Part shown: piece after piece, positions 44,267-55,066 of the stretch
Layout: each line of letters begins with the position of its first letter
Position numbering within the stretch: position 1 is the stretch's first letter
Assembly (NCBI GenBank): GCA_020746835.1
Contig: JAGPNK010000008.1
Coordinates: forward strand, 434,001-498,000
From: Stachybotrys elegans
Lineage: Eukaryota > Ascomycota > Sordariomycetes > Hypocreales > Stachybotryaceae
DNA: 64,000 bases
Reading direction: 5' to 3'
Made by a program: the position numbers and the translations under genes
The notes under the pieces: model-generated
The model's input: only the letters and a program-made list of their open reading frames with translations
Database searches by the model: none
Told to the model about the DNA's origin: nothing

Positions 44267-44757
44267 TCATCTAGACTCTTGGCTCAGAATCTCTACGATT
44301 GCGATATACGCACTCCAGAGATGGCCAACTCTGTTCACATCACTCGAAGGGGTATATGTTGCTTGGTATGACTGAACAGATATGCGTCGAGGACGCATAG
44401 ACCTGGGCGAACCTGTAGAATAGAATGACTTGCTGCTTCTGGACCCCAGATTTTGCCTCAATTCGCGACACAAGTTGTCAAGGCTCGGCTCACTAGCATG
44501 TCCCCTAATGTTAGGCACACCTTGCTCGTATCTGGAAACTCTTTCTTTGACGCGACGTACTAGCCCGGACAGGTTCCAGACTGTTGGGAGGCACAGGGCC
44601 AAAGCTGTTACAGCTACCGAGATAGTCAAGCTAGGTGCAGCTGCCTAGGCTCTGTTTGGTTCTGGTCCCTCTGCAACTACTTGTGCGACTCACATTGGTT
44701 GTTTTCCTCGGTATCGAGGAACGGACAATGAGTGCGTGTGCCGAATAGATCCACCAT
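44267..44757 (-). CDS. unrecognised small protein, 145 aa, two exons (tentative)
   Basis: Exon 1 44757-44694 starts ATG GTG GAT; exon 2 44640-44267. The 53-nt intron has a perfect GTGAGT donor and a CAG acceptor, and the phase fits (NNQ|S, then APSLTISVAVTALALCLP). The product has a short polar N-terminus, one hydrophobic segment (LTISVAVTALALCLPTVW), then a basic region (LVRRVKERVSRYEQG) and a Ser/Arg-rich tail. I do not recognise a family. The main support is that the only good donor upstream joins two frames cleanly from an ATG. It could be a fragment of a larger or decayed gene. Confidence 0.42.
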
Positions 44758-46037
44758 CTCCGGGCACCTCTCCTTCACTCTTAGAACACCTACTCAGTCA
44801 ACACGTGGACAAAGAAACAAGTGAGTGTCGTCGAAGAACAGGGCTCAAGCAATGCACCTCTGCCTCTGTAATTGCCACAACTGGCTTCGTGTGCGGCGAT
44901 GACTCCATCCATCGTCCACCTCTGCCCAGCTTTGAGGAATGTCGTTGGGAGTGGCTGATGAGTGGCTGATGCGAAGCCAGATGGTCCATCGTGGCATCTG
45001 ACGAGAGACATGGCCAATGGGATGAAGTTGCAAAAGCATGGCAATGGCAGTCGCTGTGCCCGACAACACCTGGCCGCCACACGTCACCGCCGCACACAGG
45101 ACCAACGTCCATGGAATGGCCACATGGGATTATGTGTCAGTGTGGCGCAGGCTACCGACACTCACACCTGACCTGACTGGCCAGTGACCAGCGAGCAGTG
45201 GATGGTGACAGTGGATGGTGATAGTGGATGGTGATAGTGGACGGCGACCCAGCGGCCCAGTGGCGTGGGTGCCAGCGCATAGCTGCAAGTTGCAGCCCAG
45301 CCCCAGCCCCAGCCCCCCATTTTCTCTCTAGGTTCTTTCCCGGTTCAGCTTCCGCACTAAGGGCCTTGCGCTACTGGCTGGTAGTAGGGCAGTAATACTA
45401 AGTGCTGGCCGGGCCTTCCTTTTTCCTCGCACGTTTTCCTGTCACCGCGCTAGCCCCATCTTAGTCCCCAGCCTCTTTTTCAGGTTCGATTCCAGCGTTT
45501 CCTGCCACCACATTTTGACATCACCCAGGGCCCTTGTCGGTCGACCGTCGAAGGTCAGACGCCTGCAACCCCAAGACCTACCTCGCTCTGCTCCTGTCCT
45601 GTCCTATCCTGCTCCTATCCTGCTCCTGTTCTGCTCCTGTTCCCATGTTCCGCTGCTGTTGCTTGCGCTGATCTTGATTTTTTCTTCTTGTTCTTTGGTC
45701 TCTTTGCCTGTTTGTCTGTGTCCACAACGTCAGAGTCCCTTCCACCCTCTGGTCGGTTTCTACCGAGACACTCTGCCTCAATTGTCATGTCCTTGTCTCG
45801 CCTCATCTCTCCCTTTACCTAGCAGCTTGCACAGAGAGAGACGCATCACCAGACGCCTCGCTCGACGCTTCGCAATCCAACCAGATCCCCCGAGCTTGTG
45901 ACGCTCACGCCGCGCCGCTCTCCCAAGTTTTGGCCCCAACCAGTTTCTGACGGCACCACTTCCACCACCACCTCCTCCTCCTTCATCTCCACCTCGACCA
46001 CCACCGCCACGGCATTGGTGGTGGACAAGCCCTCAAC
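44758..46037. other. intergenic region with simple repeats
   Basis: Upstream of both the small 145-aa gene and the coiled-coil gene. Holds a 13-bp minisatellite (45198-45249), a CCCAG/CCCCAG run at about 45295-45320 and a pyrimidine repeat of CTGCTCCTAT type at 45590-45650. The second half is C/T-rich, as expected of a fungal leader. Confidence 0.45.
45198..45249. repeat. 13-bp minisatellite, four copies
   Basis: Four head-to-tail copies of GTGGATGGTGATA, the first and last with one or a few changes, in non-coding sequence. Confidence 0.85.
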
Positions 46038-48320
46038 TTGTCTCTTCCACCCCAATCGCCAGCTGACGCCGCCGGGTTGTCCCGTCCAACTCCCTCCCAT
46101 CCTTCTAACGACTTTGACGAGACGCACGAGCCTACGCATTCTACGCAGCAACGCCAGCAGCCGACAATCCGCCACCCGCAGACACCTCCCAACCCCCCCC
46201 TGAGGCCTTCTACTCCCTCCTCCCACCCCCGGAGTCTTCGCCGAACCCCGCGCTTCGAGGCTTCTCCCACCTCGAGTTCCAGCGCGCGACAGCCTCATAT
46301 CGCTGCCGCATCCATTGGCTTCAATCCTAGGCACCTCTTCCCTAATCCTGACCGGAGCGACCCTCAACAGGACTCGGCCTTTGGACTATCAATTGGACCT
46401 CGGCGAGAGCATAATCGCGAGCGAGCTCCTTCGCGCGACCTTGCCCACGACTTTGAAGAAGAAACCTCTGATCACCCTGGTTCTGCAAACCCACCCCCTT
46501 CTTCCTCGCAACAAGACCGACCCGAGCCGCACCCTGCTCTTCGGATCTCCAAGCGAACTCACACCGCTATCCTCTTTGCCCTCGAAGAGGCTCTACGATA
46601 TCCTAATCCCTTCACCTCGGATCTGGCCGAGGAATCCGCTAGCATGGCTGATGTCATAGGAAGCGGCTCCAATGCCGCTACATCCAACGGGAATGCAATG
46701 CAGGCTCCCCGCCGCCCTACCGCGGCCCCTGCACCCACAAGCTCGCCTTCGGGCATCAGAGGCCCCAGGATGATTATGCAGGAGCGAGCAGCAAGAGAGA
46801 AGGCGAGAGAAGAGCGTCAGAGAGCAGAGGCCGAGGAGGAGAGAAAGCGCCTCGAGCAAGAACGACTTCGAGCTGAACACGAGGCACGAGTCGCGGAAGA
46901 AGCACGGCGACGGAACGCGGAGCGTCGGTCTGCTGGCGATGCTGATGGGCAGTCGTTTGTTGACCCCAATCGCCAAGGTCAACCGGCTCCCCAAACCCCT
47001 TTGGCTTCACGGCCTGCTCATGCATCACAACATCAACAACTAAATCCAGCGCACCAATCCCAACAGACACAGCAGTTGGCTTCACGCTTCAATCGGCAAG
47101 CTGCCTCACAGCTTCCCCCAACCGCTGACGCTCAACATCAAGCCCAGCAGCCATCTCAAGATGCGTCGGCACAGCAACTGTCCGCATCCAAGCCCAGAAA
47201 CTCATTTCCTCACGCCTTCGAACGCTGGGAGACCTTATCTGCCCATTGGGAGGGCCTAACGAGCTATTGGATCCGTAAACTGGAGCAGAACAAGGATGAG
47301 GTCAATCGCGATCCAGTGAGCCAGCAATTGGCTCGCCAAGTCACCGACCTCTCCGCCGCAGGAGCAAATCTCTTCCATGCCGTGGTAGAGCTGCAGCGCC
47401 TGCGGGCCAGCTCTGAGCGCAAGTTTCAGAGATGGTTCTTTGAGACGCGAGCCGAGTTGGAACGTGCCCAGGAAGTCAAGGGCATTCTCGAAGCTACTCT
47501 AGAAAAGGAGAGGAGAGAACGCGCAGAAGCTATCCGAAACGCAATCGACCAGGAGAAGGGGTCGTCCAAGGCACAGAAGCAGCTGGCCGAGATGCGCAAG
47601 GAACTTGCTATCTCGAAAGAGGAGGCACGGCGAGCCTGGGAGGAGCTTGGACGTAGAGAGCAGGAGGAACGCGACAAGACGTTTGCCTTGCAAGCCTCGC
47701 TGCAATCTGGCCAGCCCACCTTTGTAGGCGGCGTCCAGGTGGTACCCATGACAACGCAGAACATGCCTGGCCGATACGCCGATTCCCGCGAGTACGAGCA
47801 AATGTATGCACCGGATCCTCCCGAGGCCGTCCCCGGCCATCCTCACCCTTCTACAACCACGCCAGGAGGTACTCCCGGGAGCTACTACCGATCTCAAACC
47901 TCGGGTAGCCAGCAGCCGCCGCCTGCCGCGCCAATGGCACCTCGCTCGGAGGGTGGATTCAGCGATGGTGAGTACGTCATTGATGCGCAGGGCAATTTTG
48001 TCCTCGATAGTCAGGGAAACCGAATTGCCTTTGCTGCTCCACCCTCTACGATCTCAGGCTCTGATGCAGACGCAGAAGAATATGAGACACCGGCCACCAC
48101 CAACCCTCCGAGCGGCGGCTATGATATACCCACGACATCTGCCGCTGGCGCCAGCCAATGGGCGCCGGCTCCAGCAGCGCAGGACTACTCTGGCCAGGGC
48201 TACGGACCCTCGGGGTGGGAACCAGTGCCGCGTCACCACCACCCAACTCGTTTGAGCGATGTCATCGAGGAAGAAGACGAGAAAAGCAGAACGAGTAACA
48301 GCCAAGTCAGCCGCGGCTAG
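46038..48320 (+). CDS. large disordered/coiled-coil protein, function unknown; 5' end unresolved
   Basis: The frame is open from 45951 to 48320 but has no ATG until 46644. The part before that ATG still looks coding: LNLSLPPQSPADAAGLSRP and RTHTAILFALEEALRYPNPF have codon bias and the look of conserved segments. The start given is a TTG with A at -3; a missed upstream exon, non-AUG start or an indel in the C/T-rich leader are alternatives. Beyond it: a Pro/Gln-rich region, a strongly predicted coiled coil (EKAREERQRAEAEEERKRLE), Gln-rich linker, a Trp-containing block FERWETLSAHWEGLTSYWIRK, a second coiled coil at about 480-570, then a disordered C-terminus with YVIDAQGNFVLDSQGNRIAF. No catalytic domain or membrane segment. 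Confidence 0.68.
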   Translation: MSLPPQSPADAAGLSRPTPSHPSNDFDETHEPTHSTQQRQQPTIRHPQTPPNPPLRPSTPSSHPRSLRRTPRFEASPTSSSSARQPHIAAASIGFNPRHLFPNPDRSDPQQDSAFGLSIGPRREHNRERAPSRDLAHDFEEETSDHPGSANPPPSSSQQDRPEPHPALRISKRTHTAILFALEEALRYPNPFTSDLAEESASMADVIGSGSNAATSNGNAMQAPRRPTAAPAPTSSPSGIRGPRMIMQERAAREKAREERQRAEAEEERKRLEQERLRAEHEARVAEEARRRNAERRSAGDADGQSFVDPNRQGQPAPQTPLASRPAHASQHQQLNPAHQSQQTQQLASRFNRQAASQLPPTADAQHQAQQPSQDASAQQLSASKPRNSFPHAFERWETLSAHWEGLTSYWIRKLEQNKDEVNRDPVSQQLARQVTDLSAAGANLFHAVVELQRLRASSERKFQRWFFETRAELERAQEVKGILEATLEKERRERAEAIRNAIDQEKGSSKAQKQLAEMRKELAISKEEARRAWEELGRREQEERDKTFALQASLQSGQPTFVGGVQVVPMTTQNMPGRYADSREYEQMYAPDPPEAVPGHPHPSTTTPGGTPGSYYRSQTSGSQQPPPAAPMAPRSEGGFSDGEYVIDAQGNFVLDSQGNRIAFAAPPSTISGSDADAEEYETPATTNPPSGGYDIPTTSAAGASQWAPAPAAQDYSGQGYGPSGWEPVPRHHHPTRLSDVIEEEDEKSRTSNSQVSRG

Positions 48321-49204
48321 AATTTCAACCGAGTAATTGGTTTACACCCCACCTACAATCACCTACCTCCTACATATTAAACACACATCACCCTTTATCA
48401 CGCCCACCTTGGCTCAATTCGTGGGCAGCTATTGGAGAAAACGGACGCAATACATGAATAGGTCGTCGTTTTGTATCACTTACATATGCTTTCTGCTATT
48501 ACTTGGTCATCGCAACACCATTGCATAGCGTGGGCACGACTTACTTGTGGCATGGTTCATCATATTTTCTCTCCTTCATCGCACTCAGGCTCAGATTGGC
48601 TGGCTTTTCATGGTGGTTATATCGGGAGATTTCTCATGGAGCAAGATCATCCGGCCGGGAGGCAACCTACATATTACTCTTGTATTTTTCTTCTTCATTT
48701 TCCTTATTTTTCTCTCTTTTGGCCTTTGAGGGACCCTTGGATGGCTTCATTTAATCACAACATCGTATGGCAACATAGGGCACGCTGCTCTCTTCCCCCA
48801 GGCTCATAGAACCGAACAAACCGAGGTTTCCGCTCAATATCCGCTACCTCAAGAGAGCCTTGTTTTGGCGCCATGGAAACCTCCGAGAATTTTTGCGAAC
48901 GATACTTGTTTACAGCTGGACCACTTGGCTAAGCTGTCATTGGCATAATATGCTGGTTAGTACAAAAGATCAGGAAACTCGCCATGGCGGAGTTGAGGGA
49001 CATTGCTGGAGTCTCAGGGAAAACGGTATGGTTGGGAGGATTGAATACTAAATTAGTCGAGGACTTAATGCATATCAATGGATTTCTGGTGCACTGGATG
49101 ATGGCTGTTCTATTCTGACGAAGATGAGTGATGGTTGGATATTGTTACATGATATACAAGTCGAAACATCGACAGGCCCCTTGTCTATGAGCAACCCGAG
49201 AGAC
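48321..49204. other. convergent 3' region
   Basis: Between the coiled-coil gene (+) and the ABC transporter (-). A/T-rich; no gene seen. Confidence 0.5.
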
Positions 49205-52200
49205 CTAGAGTGTCTGATGTTCACGTAAGGATCTGTATGCCGAAGAAGGCGAGTTCAGCAGCTCCTCTGGCGTCCCCATCTCGAGCACCTTCCCATCACC
49301 CAGGACCATGATAACATCATAGTCACTGATAATGTCGAGGCGATGGGCCACTTCGAGCACAGTCCTCCCTCCCATCTCCTCCTTGACTACGCGGCGAATC
49401 TCTTGATCAGTCTGGCGATCCACATTACTGGTCGCCTCATCAAGGAGGACGACGCTGGCGCGGGACAGCAGCGCGCGGGCGAGGCAGAAGAGCTGCAGCT
49501 GGCCCGCAGAGAAGCCGAGATCCTTGAAGTCGGCGTCGAGCCCACCGTGTGATTCGATGGCGGGCCAGATGGACGTCTTGGCCAGGACGCTGATCAGGGC
49601 CTGGTCTGCTTGGATGGCGCCGTTGGGATCGAGGTTGTATCGCACGGAGCCGGTGAGCTTGAGAGGCTCTTGGGGGATGACGGTGAGATGGGAGCGGATT
49701 TCTTCACGTGAGAGGGTGGCGAGGTCGAGGTCGTCGATTAAGATGCTGCCGGATTGGAGCTCGAGAAGGCGTAAGATGGAGAGGATGAGCGATGATTTGC
49801 CGCTGTGAGGAGCATTGTTGGTTAACCACTTACTTACTATGGCACTAACACGGAGAAAAAGATGAGTGGTTTGGCTAGCTTACCTTCCTGAACGACCGCA
49901 GATGCCAACTTTTTGACCGGCTTGTACCTTGAAGGATACATCATGAAGAACAGTAGGTGAATTGTCACTTCAAATGGTTAGTATTGGTGTCAGAATATCG
50001 TAGTCGCTGGGAACCAACCTATATGAAGTAGACACATTGCGGAACTCAACGCTGCCCTGGCGAGGCCAGTCGCTTGGTGGGATCTCCGTCTCCCCTTCTT
50101 TGGACTCGATTGGGGTGTTGTTGACGAACCATTTGAGCCTAGCAATGGCTCCCAGAGATGCCTCCAGCTCGGTCCACAGGCTGATGAGAACCGTGAGAGA
50201 GAGGTTAAAGCTGATCAGGTTGACCATGGCAAGACCGATGGCAGCCATCGAGGTCGTCCCCCTGAAACTCAGGGCGAGCGCGACAAGAACAACGGCCATG
50301 CCGGCCACAAGCAGATCCAAGACTACCTGTAGCCAGCGCTGCAGGCAGAACTGGATATAGAATGGTTTCTGGGATGTGTTTAGACGTTCATGGTTATCTA
50401 CCATGAAGTCGGGCGTCCAGCCAAAGGCGCGGATGGTGCTGAGCCCGGTGAGCGCCTCAGTGAACTGAGTGTATAGAGGGGCCTTGGCCTCGATGTCGAG
50501 GAAGCGCATTTGGCGTGAGGTGCGTAGGTAGAAGCGCTGGATGAAGTAGAGGGCGAGCATGCAGCCGGGTATTGCGGCTGCGACGTATGTCGCGCCGGAC
50601 GCAATGAGGCCTGTCTGCACGAGGACACCAAGGAGGACTGAACAGTGTGTCAGAACGAACTGTCATTACCGCAAATGGTAGAATAACGTACCAGTCCCTG
50701 CCCCCAGAACGACATCGGGAGGGCTTGGTCGATGAGTGTCATGTCTTGACTAAATCTAGAGGCGGGTGAGTACATGGGTCGGGGGAGGGCATTACCAGCA
50801 CGAACCGGTTGAGGGTGACGCCGAGGTCCGTGTTTGTAAAGAAGGATAAAGGGGCTCTTCACAATTTGTCAGTACCATGAGAATAGATGCTAGTTCTAGC
50901 AAAGCGCACCTCATGACGGCAGACAAGAGCTGCTTGTGAAGCTGCTTGCTAGATCTGGGCACTCCTGAGAGAATAAAAAACCTGACGGCATGTCAGCGTA
51001 TTTGCCAGCGACCCGTGCCAGGAAACATCTTACAAAACATCGAATACCCCAAGCAGAACAGCAGCGAATGAGAATGCAACAAACATGCCGACGTAAAAGG
51101 GGTCTCTGGTGGCGGTCCCGTTCTGTGTCCATATGCGGAGCCAAATTTCTGCGAGTCAATCGTGTCAATGGAGAGCAGAATAGTGGCGGTCAAGGGATAC
51201 TGACGGGGTAATGATGAAACGCCAACATAGAGAACAGAGGCGATTACTACAACAACCATATTCGTGGTGCCCCATGAGCGCAAGTAGATCTTGTAGCACT
51301 CGGCGTCGCCGGTTTGGCGGGCCAGATCGGCCTCGACCTTGGACGAAGCGGCGGCGGCGGCGATGGCTAGCTGCGGCTTCAGGTTACCCGTGGCTGGAGC
51401 CTTTTCTGCATGCGTAGAACCTGCAGTGTCGTCTTTCTCGCGCTCAATGACACCCCATGCAGAGGGATCAACTGTGTTGTAAGATACCTGGTTGTGTATG
51501 ACGCGGCCTTCCTCGAGCATGGTGATGTGGTCCGCGAGTGGGAGGAAGTTGACTAGAGGAGATAGTCAGACTGGGGAACAGAGGGTGTCAGAGAGCCGTA
51601 CCACTAACCTTGGTTCGTGACGAGCACAACCGTTGTCCTGTTGTCGCGGAGAAGTCCCTGCGGGCCAAAAAGTCGCATGAACACTGCATGCATGGTCGTA
51701 GTGTCAAGTCCGTTGAAGACGTCGTCGAGAACCATGGCGCGTTGGCGAGAGTACACGGCACGAGCGAGGGCCTACGTTCGTCAGTAGACGTCCCTATGGA
51801 TGGAAGCTCGCGGATTACTTACAACTCTGTGCTTCTGTCCGCCGGAGAGCGCAACTCCGCCGGAGCCAACAATGGTAAGGTCTCCCATCGGGAAGGCAGA
51901 CAAGTCCTCGTCGAGGGCACAAGCTTTGATCACAACAGATAACCACTCTTCATCCAGATGAGAGGAACCAAGGATATTGCCCCTGATGGAGATGTTGCGG
52001 AGCCAAGGGGTCTGGTCGCAGTAAGCCATTGAGCTTGCGCCGAGGGTCAGGTTGCCGCTCGTGAGCATGACTTCTCCGATGATGGCTTTCAGGAGGCTGG
52101 ACTTGCCAGATCCCACTCGTCCCACAACCATAGATAGGGTGCTTTGGGGAATGGATAGGCTGATGTCCTTAAGAACTTGAATTTGCTCCCCAGCGGTGAA

Positions 52201-54285
52201 AGAAGCATTCTCAAGCTTGATGGGGTGTGTCGGGATGGTTGTTTCGGACTGGAGTGCAGGCTGCAGAGGGGCCATGGGGATAGAACTGTCTTTGGGTGCT
52301 GAAGGAACTGGATGAGGCAATCCTATTTCCTTAGTGCTAGACGAATTACGTTCCCCATATGCTTTACTTGACGGTTGGCCAACAGCATGGCCTTCCAGCT
52401 TCATGTAGGCTTGCAGACGAGTGAAGCAGCCTAGTGCACTAGATACCTGCATCAAGGAAACCAAGATTGTGAGGAGGGGTAGAGACGCTATTCTGATAAG
52501 TGATAGCGATGTAAAGGCCTCGGCGATGGACAAGCCTTGCTCTGCCCTGGACCAATATATTCCGGCGAGGATGATGATGACTGGAGTCATATACTCGGAC
52601 AAGATGACTAACTCTGGTAAGGTACTGCTTAAAGAAGAAGATGTGCGGGCTACGTACTTAGGCCCTGGAAGTAGGCTATGAGGATGCGGTGCTTTATGGA
52701 GCGCTGTACTTCCTTGACTCTCATTTCCTGTATATGCTGGTGGAAATAGGAAGAGAGGCCAACCATTTTGATGCCCTTGATTTGGCTCAGCATATCGTTG
52801 GTCGCACTGAGACGTTGCTGAACAGCTTCATTCCAGCTTGCCTGCGTTGTGCCCATGGCGGGTGCGACGGCGCCGCCCAATATCGTGGTGACTGAAAGAT
52901 ACGGGTCAGTATAAAAGGAGGCTCCTACGAGAGAGGGGGGAGCAGCCTACGTAGTGTAGGGAGAAGGATAAAAAGACACGGGATGCCAATCTGGCGGTAC
53001 AGCAGGTAGATGCCAACCGGGAGCTCAAGCAAGCTCGCCCACAGGTCATGAATAGCACCCCCAGCCATAACCATGGTCTCTATATCCGTGCTCATGAGTG
53101 TCAGTGGTGCCGCATCCTTGATGGAGCTGCTGTGTAGATGCAGCGTCTTCTTGAAGATAAGCGAGGCCAAGGCGCCCCGGTACATGGTGAGCAGCTGGAA
53201 CGTCATGTGCCTGTGCCAGGCTTGGGTGACGGCCATGCCCACGTATATCAGGGCCGTGGCACCGATCAACCCGCCTGAGATCCTCGAAAAATCCTCCGTT
53301 TGAGGCTGTCCGACGTGTTCGATGACCGAGGTGACAAGGAAGGGCTGGGCAAAATTGAAGGCTGAGCAGAGCAGCCGTGGGAGGATGCCGGCGAGGAACT
53401 GCCATTTGAAGACTCCAAATGTGCATGACATGAGCGCAAAAGGGGTTTCCTTGTTGTCTGGATACTGGGCATCAGTAAATGCGCGCATGGCAGAGGGTAG
53501 AGGGTTATATACATTGTTCCCAAGCCATCTCCAGGCGATGCAACAGCTGTCGCGAGTCAAACTTGGCATCGATGGGGCCCAGGTGCTCGATGTCAATGAT
53601 TGATTTGGAGCCGGTCCAGAAGAGCGAGTTGAGCCACCAGAAAACGCCCCTGTTCACAACGCCGGCGACCGTCTCGCGCGGGATTGTCTTGTTGTCTGTG
53701 GAGAGGGGGCGCTTGGGTAGCTCCTCAAGTACGAGAAGAGCGGACTTGACGACGAGCGAGACGGTAAATACACTGGCTATGGCAGCCATGCCCTCGCGGA
53801 GCCAAAAGGTACGCGCAAGCGCCACGTCGAGGAGGATCGTGAGAAGAAGGTAGGTGTTGAGGAGAAAGGACGGCTTTATGGACTTGAGGTGCTCTGTGTA
53901 GGACGTGGCAGCGATGACAATGGCTTCGACCAGACCGAGAATCGATTCTGGGAGGGATGTCCGAGTGCTGGGGGAGGACGACAGGAGCCATTGTGCCAGC
54001 AGTGAGACCTGGAGGCCCAAGTACACGAGGATTATTGTCTATAATGTATGTCAATGTCAGGGTAGGGCTAGTAAGCATATGCCATGGCAGTCTTCTCACC
54101 AGCTTCAGCCACAGGAGAGGACCTGGTGCTACGCAGGCATCTCGGGAGACGAGTCTGGCAACACGAAAGGGTGCGACGAGGACGAAGAGAGCAGTCGGGA
54201 GGAGCGACAGGATGCTCTGCTCAAAGAGGATGGTGAAGTCGAAGATGCCTGTATGCTGGGGACCAAACTGGTCGTCGGGCGACAT
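49205..54285 (-). CDS. ABCC-type (MRP-like) full ABC transporter, 14 exons
   Basis: Exons: 54285-54100, 54038-53513, 53457-52951, 52891-52658, 52613-51823, 51771-51609, 51552-51205, 51148-51034, 50981-50910, 50856-50806, 50755-50688, 50637-50019, 49967-49884, 49802-49205; 1453 aa, all phases consistent. An ATP-driven exporter, probably of conjugated or hydrophobic compounds. Layout: N-terminal TMD0-like helices (to ~160), TMD1, NBD1 with GRVGSGKSS (~649-657), LSGGQ (~741-745) and Walker B AMVLDDVF; TMD2; NBD2 with GRSGSGKSS (~1249-1257), degenerate signature FSAGQ (~1352) and Walker B VVLLDEAT (D1376/E1377). NBD1 has Asp after the Walker B Asp in place of Glu, as usual for ABCC, so NBD2 carries the main ATPase site. 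Exon 11's donor is unsure. Substrate unknown. Confidence 0.86.
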
Positions 54286-55066
54286 TCTCACCAAGGCGGC
54301 AATGCCAAAAGTAGTAGCATAAAGAATGATGAAGGGGGAAACGATTCAAGCACAGCAAGGAAAGGAAAGACGGCCAGATGGGCAGACGAGGCGCCATTAA
54401 TAGCCTGGGGGACCACATTGTGCGGATGATGCGAACTACGAGCAGGAAAGGCTCCTGTCCATGGGATTGAGGCATCCATGGCCCCGGCCCCCATATCAGA
54501 GAACCCGTGATGCTGACGGTTGATGGTGTTGATGGTGGAGAAGCTGTATGGCAGTTGCTACGCTGAGTGGTTGGAGCGCTGTGTGTTGCCAAATTGGGCC
54601 ATCCAGGGAAGGGTTCGAGGGCCGCCAAGGCGATCCAAGGGCCCTGGAATATTCAACTCATTACCGGGGAGGCATGTGTTTGAAGAATCTTTTGGAAGCA
54701 TCTCGATAACCAGCACATGCATACCAGGTATGTAATTAGCATGCATACATTGACTTGAGCCTCTCCCGGAGAATAACGACCCATCACATGCAGACAAAAC
54801 ATGCATACATACATCCGTATCGAATTAGTTCCACAACCCCTGCTCAACATGGCCCAAATGATACCTTATGGCCTCATAATAACTTCCACTTTGCCATATT
54901 CAATCAATCATGGAAAAATAAAAAATAAAAAAAGCACCAGTCAGTCTATCGTGTCATAAAAGACCTGTTTTTGCTGCCCTCCTGCAAATGCATACGCTGC
55001 CCAGAATAACCTCCCAACAACAGAAAAAGAAGAAAGGGAAAGGAAAGGCCGGAACAGAGGCTTCGT
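54286..55066. other. ABC transporter promoter, ALO 3' side
   Basis: No gene seen. Contains repeated CATGCATA/CATACATA words around 54740-54820 and an A-rich stretch near 54913-54935. Confidence 0.45.

Noticed and set aside
45481..45500. B-box-like GGTTCGATTCC
   Set aside because: No acceptor, D-arm or anticodon stem can be built upstream.
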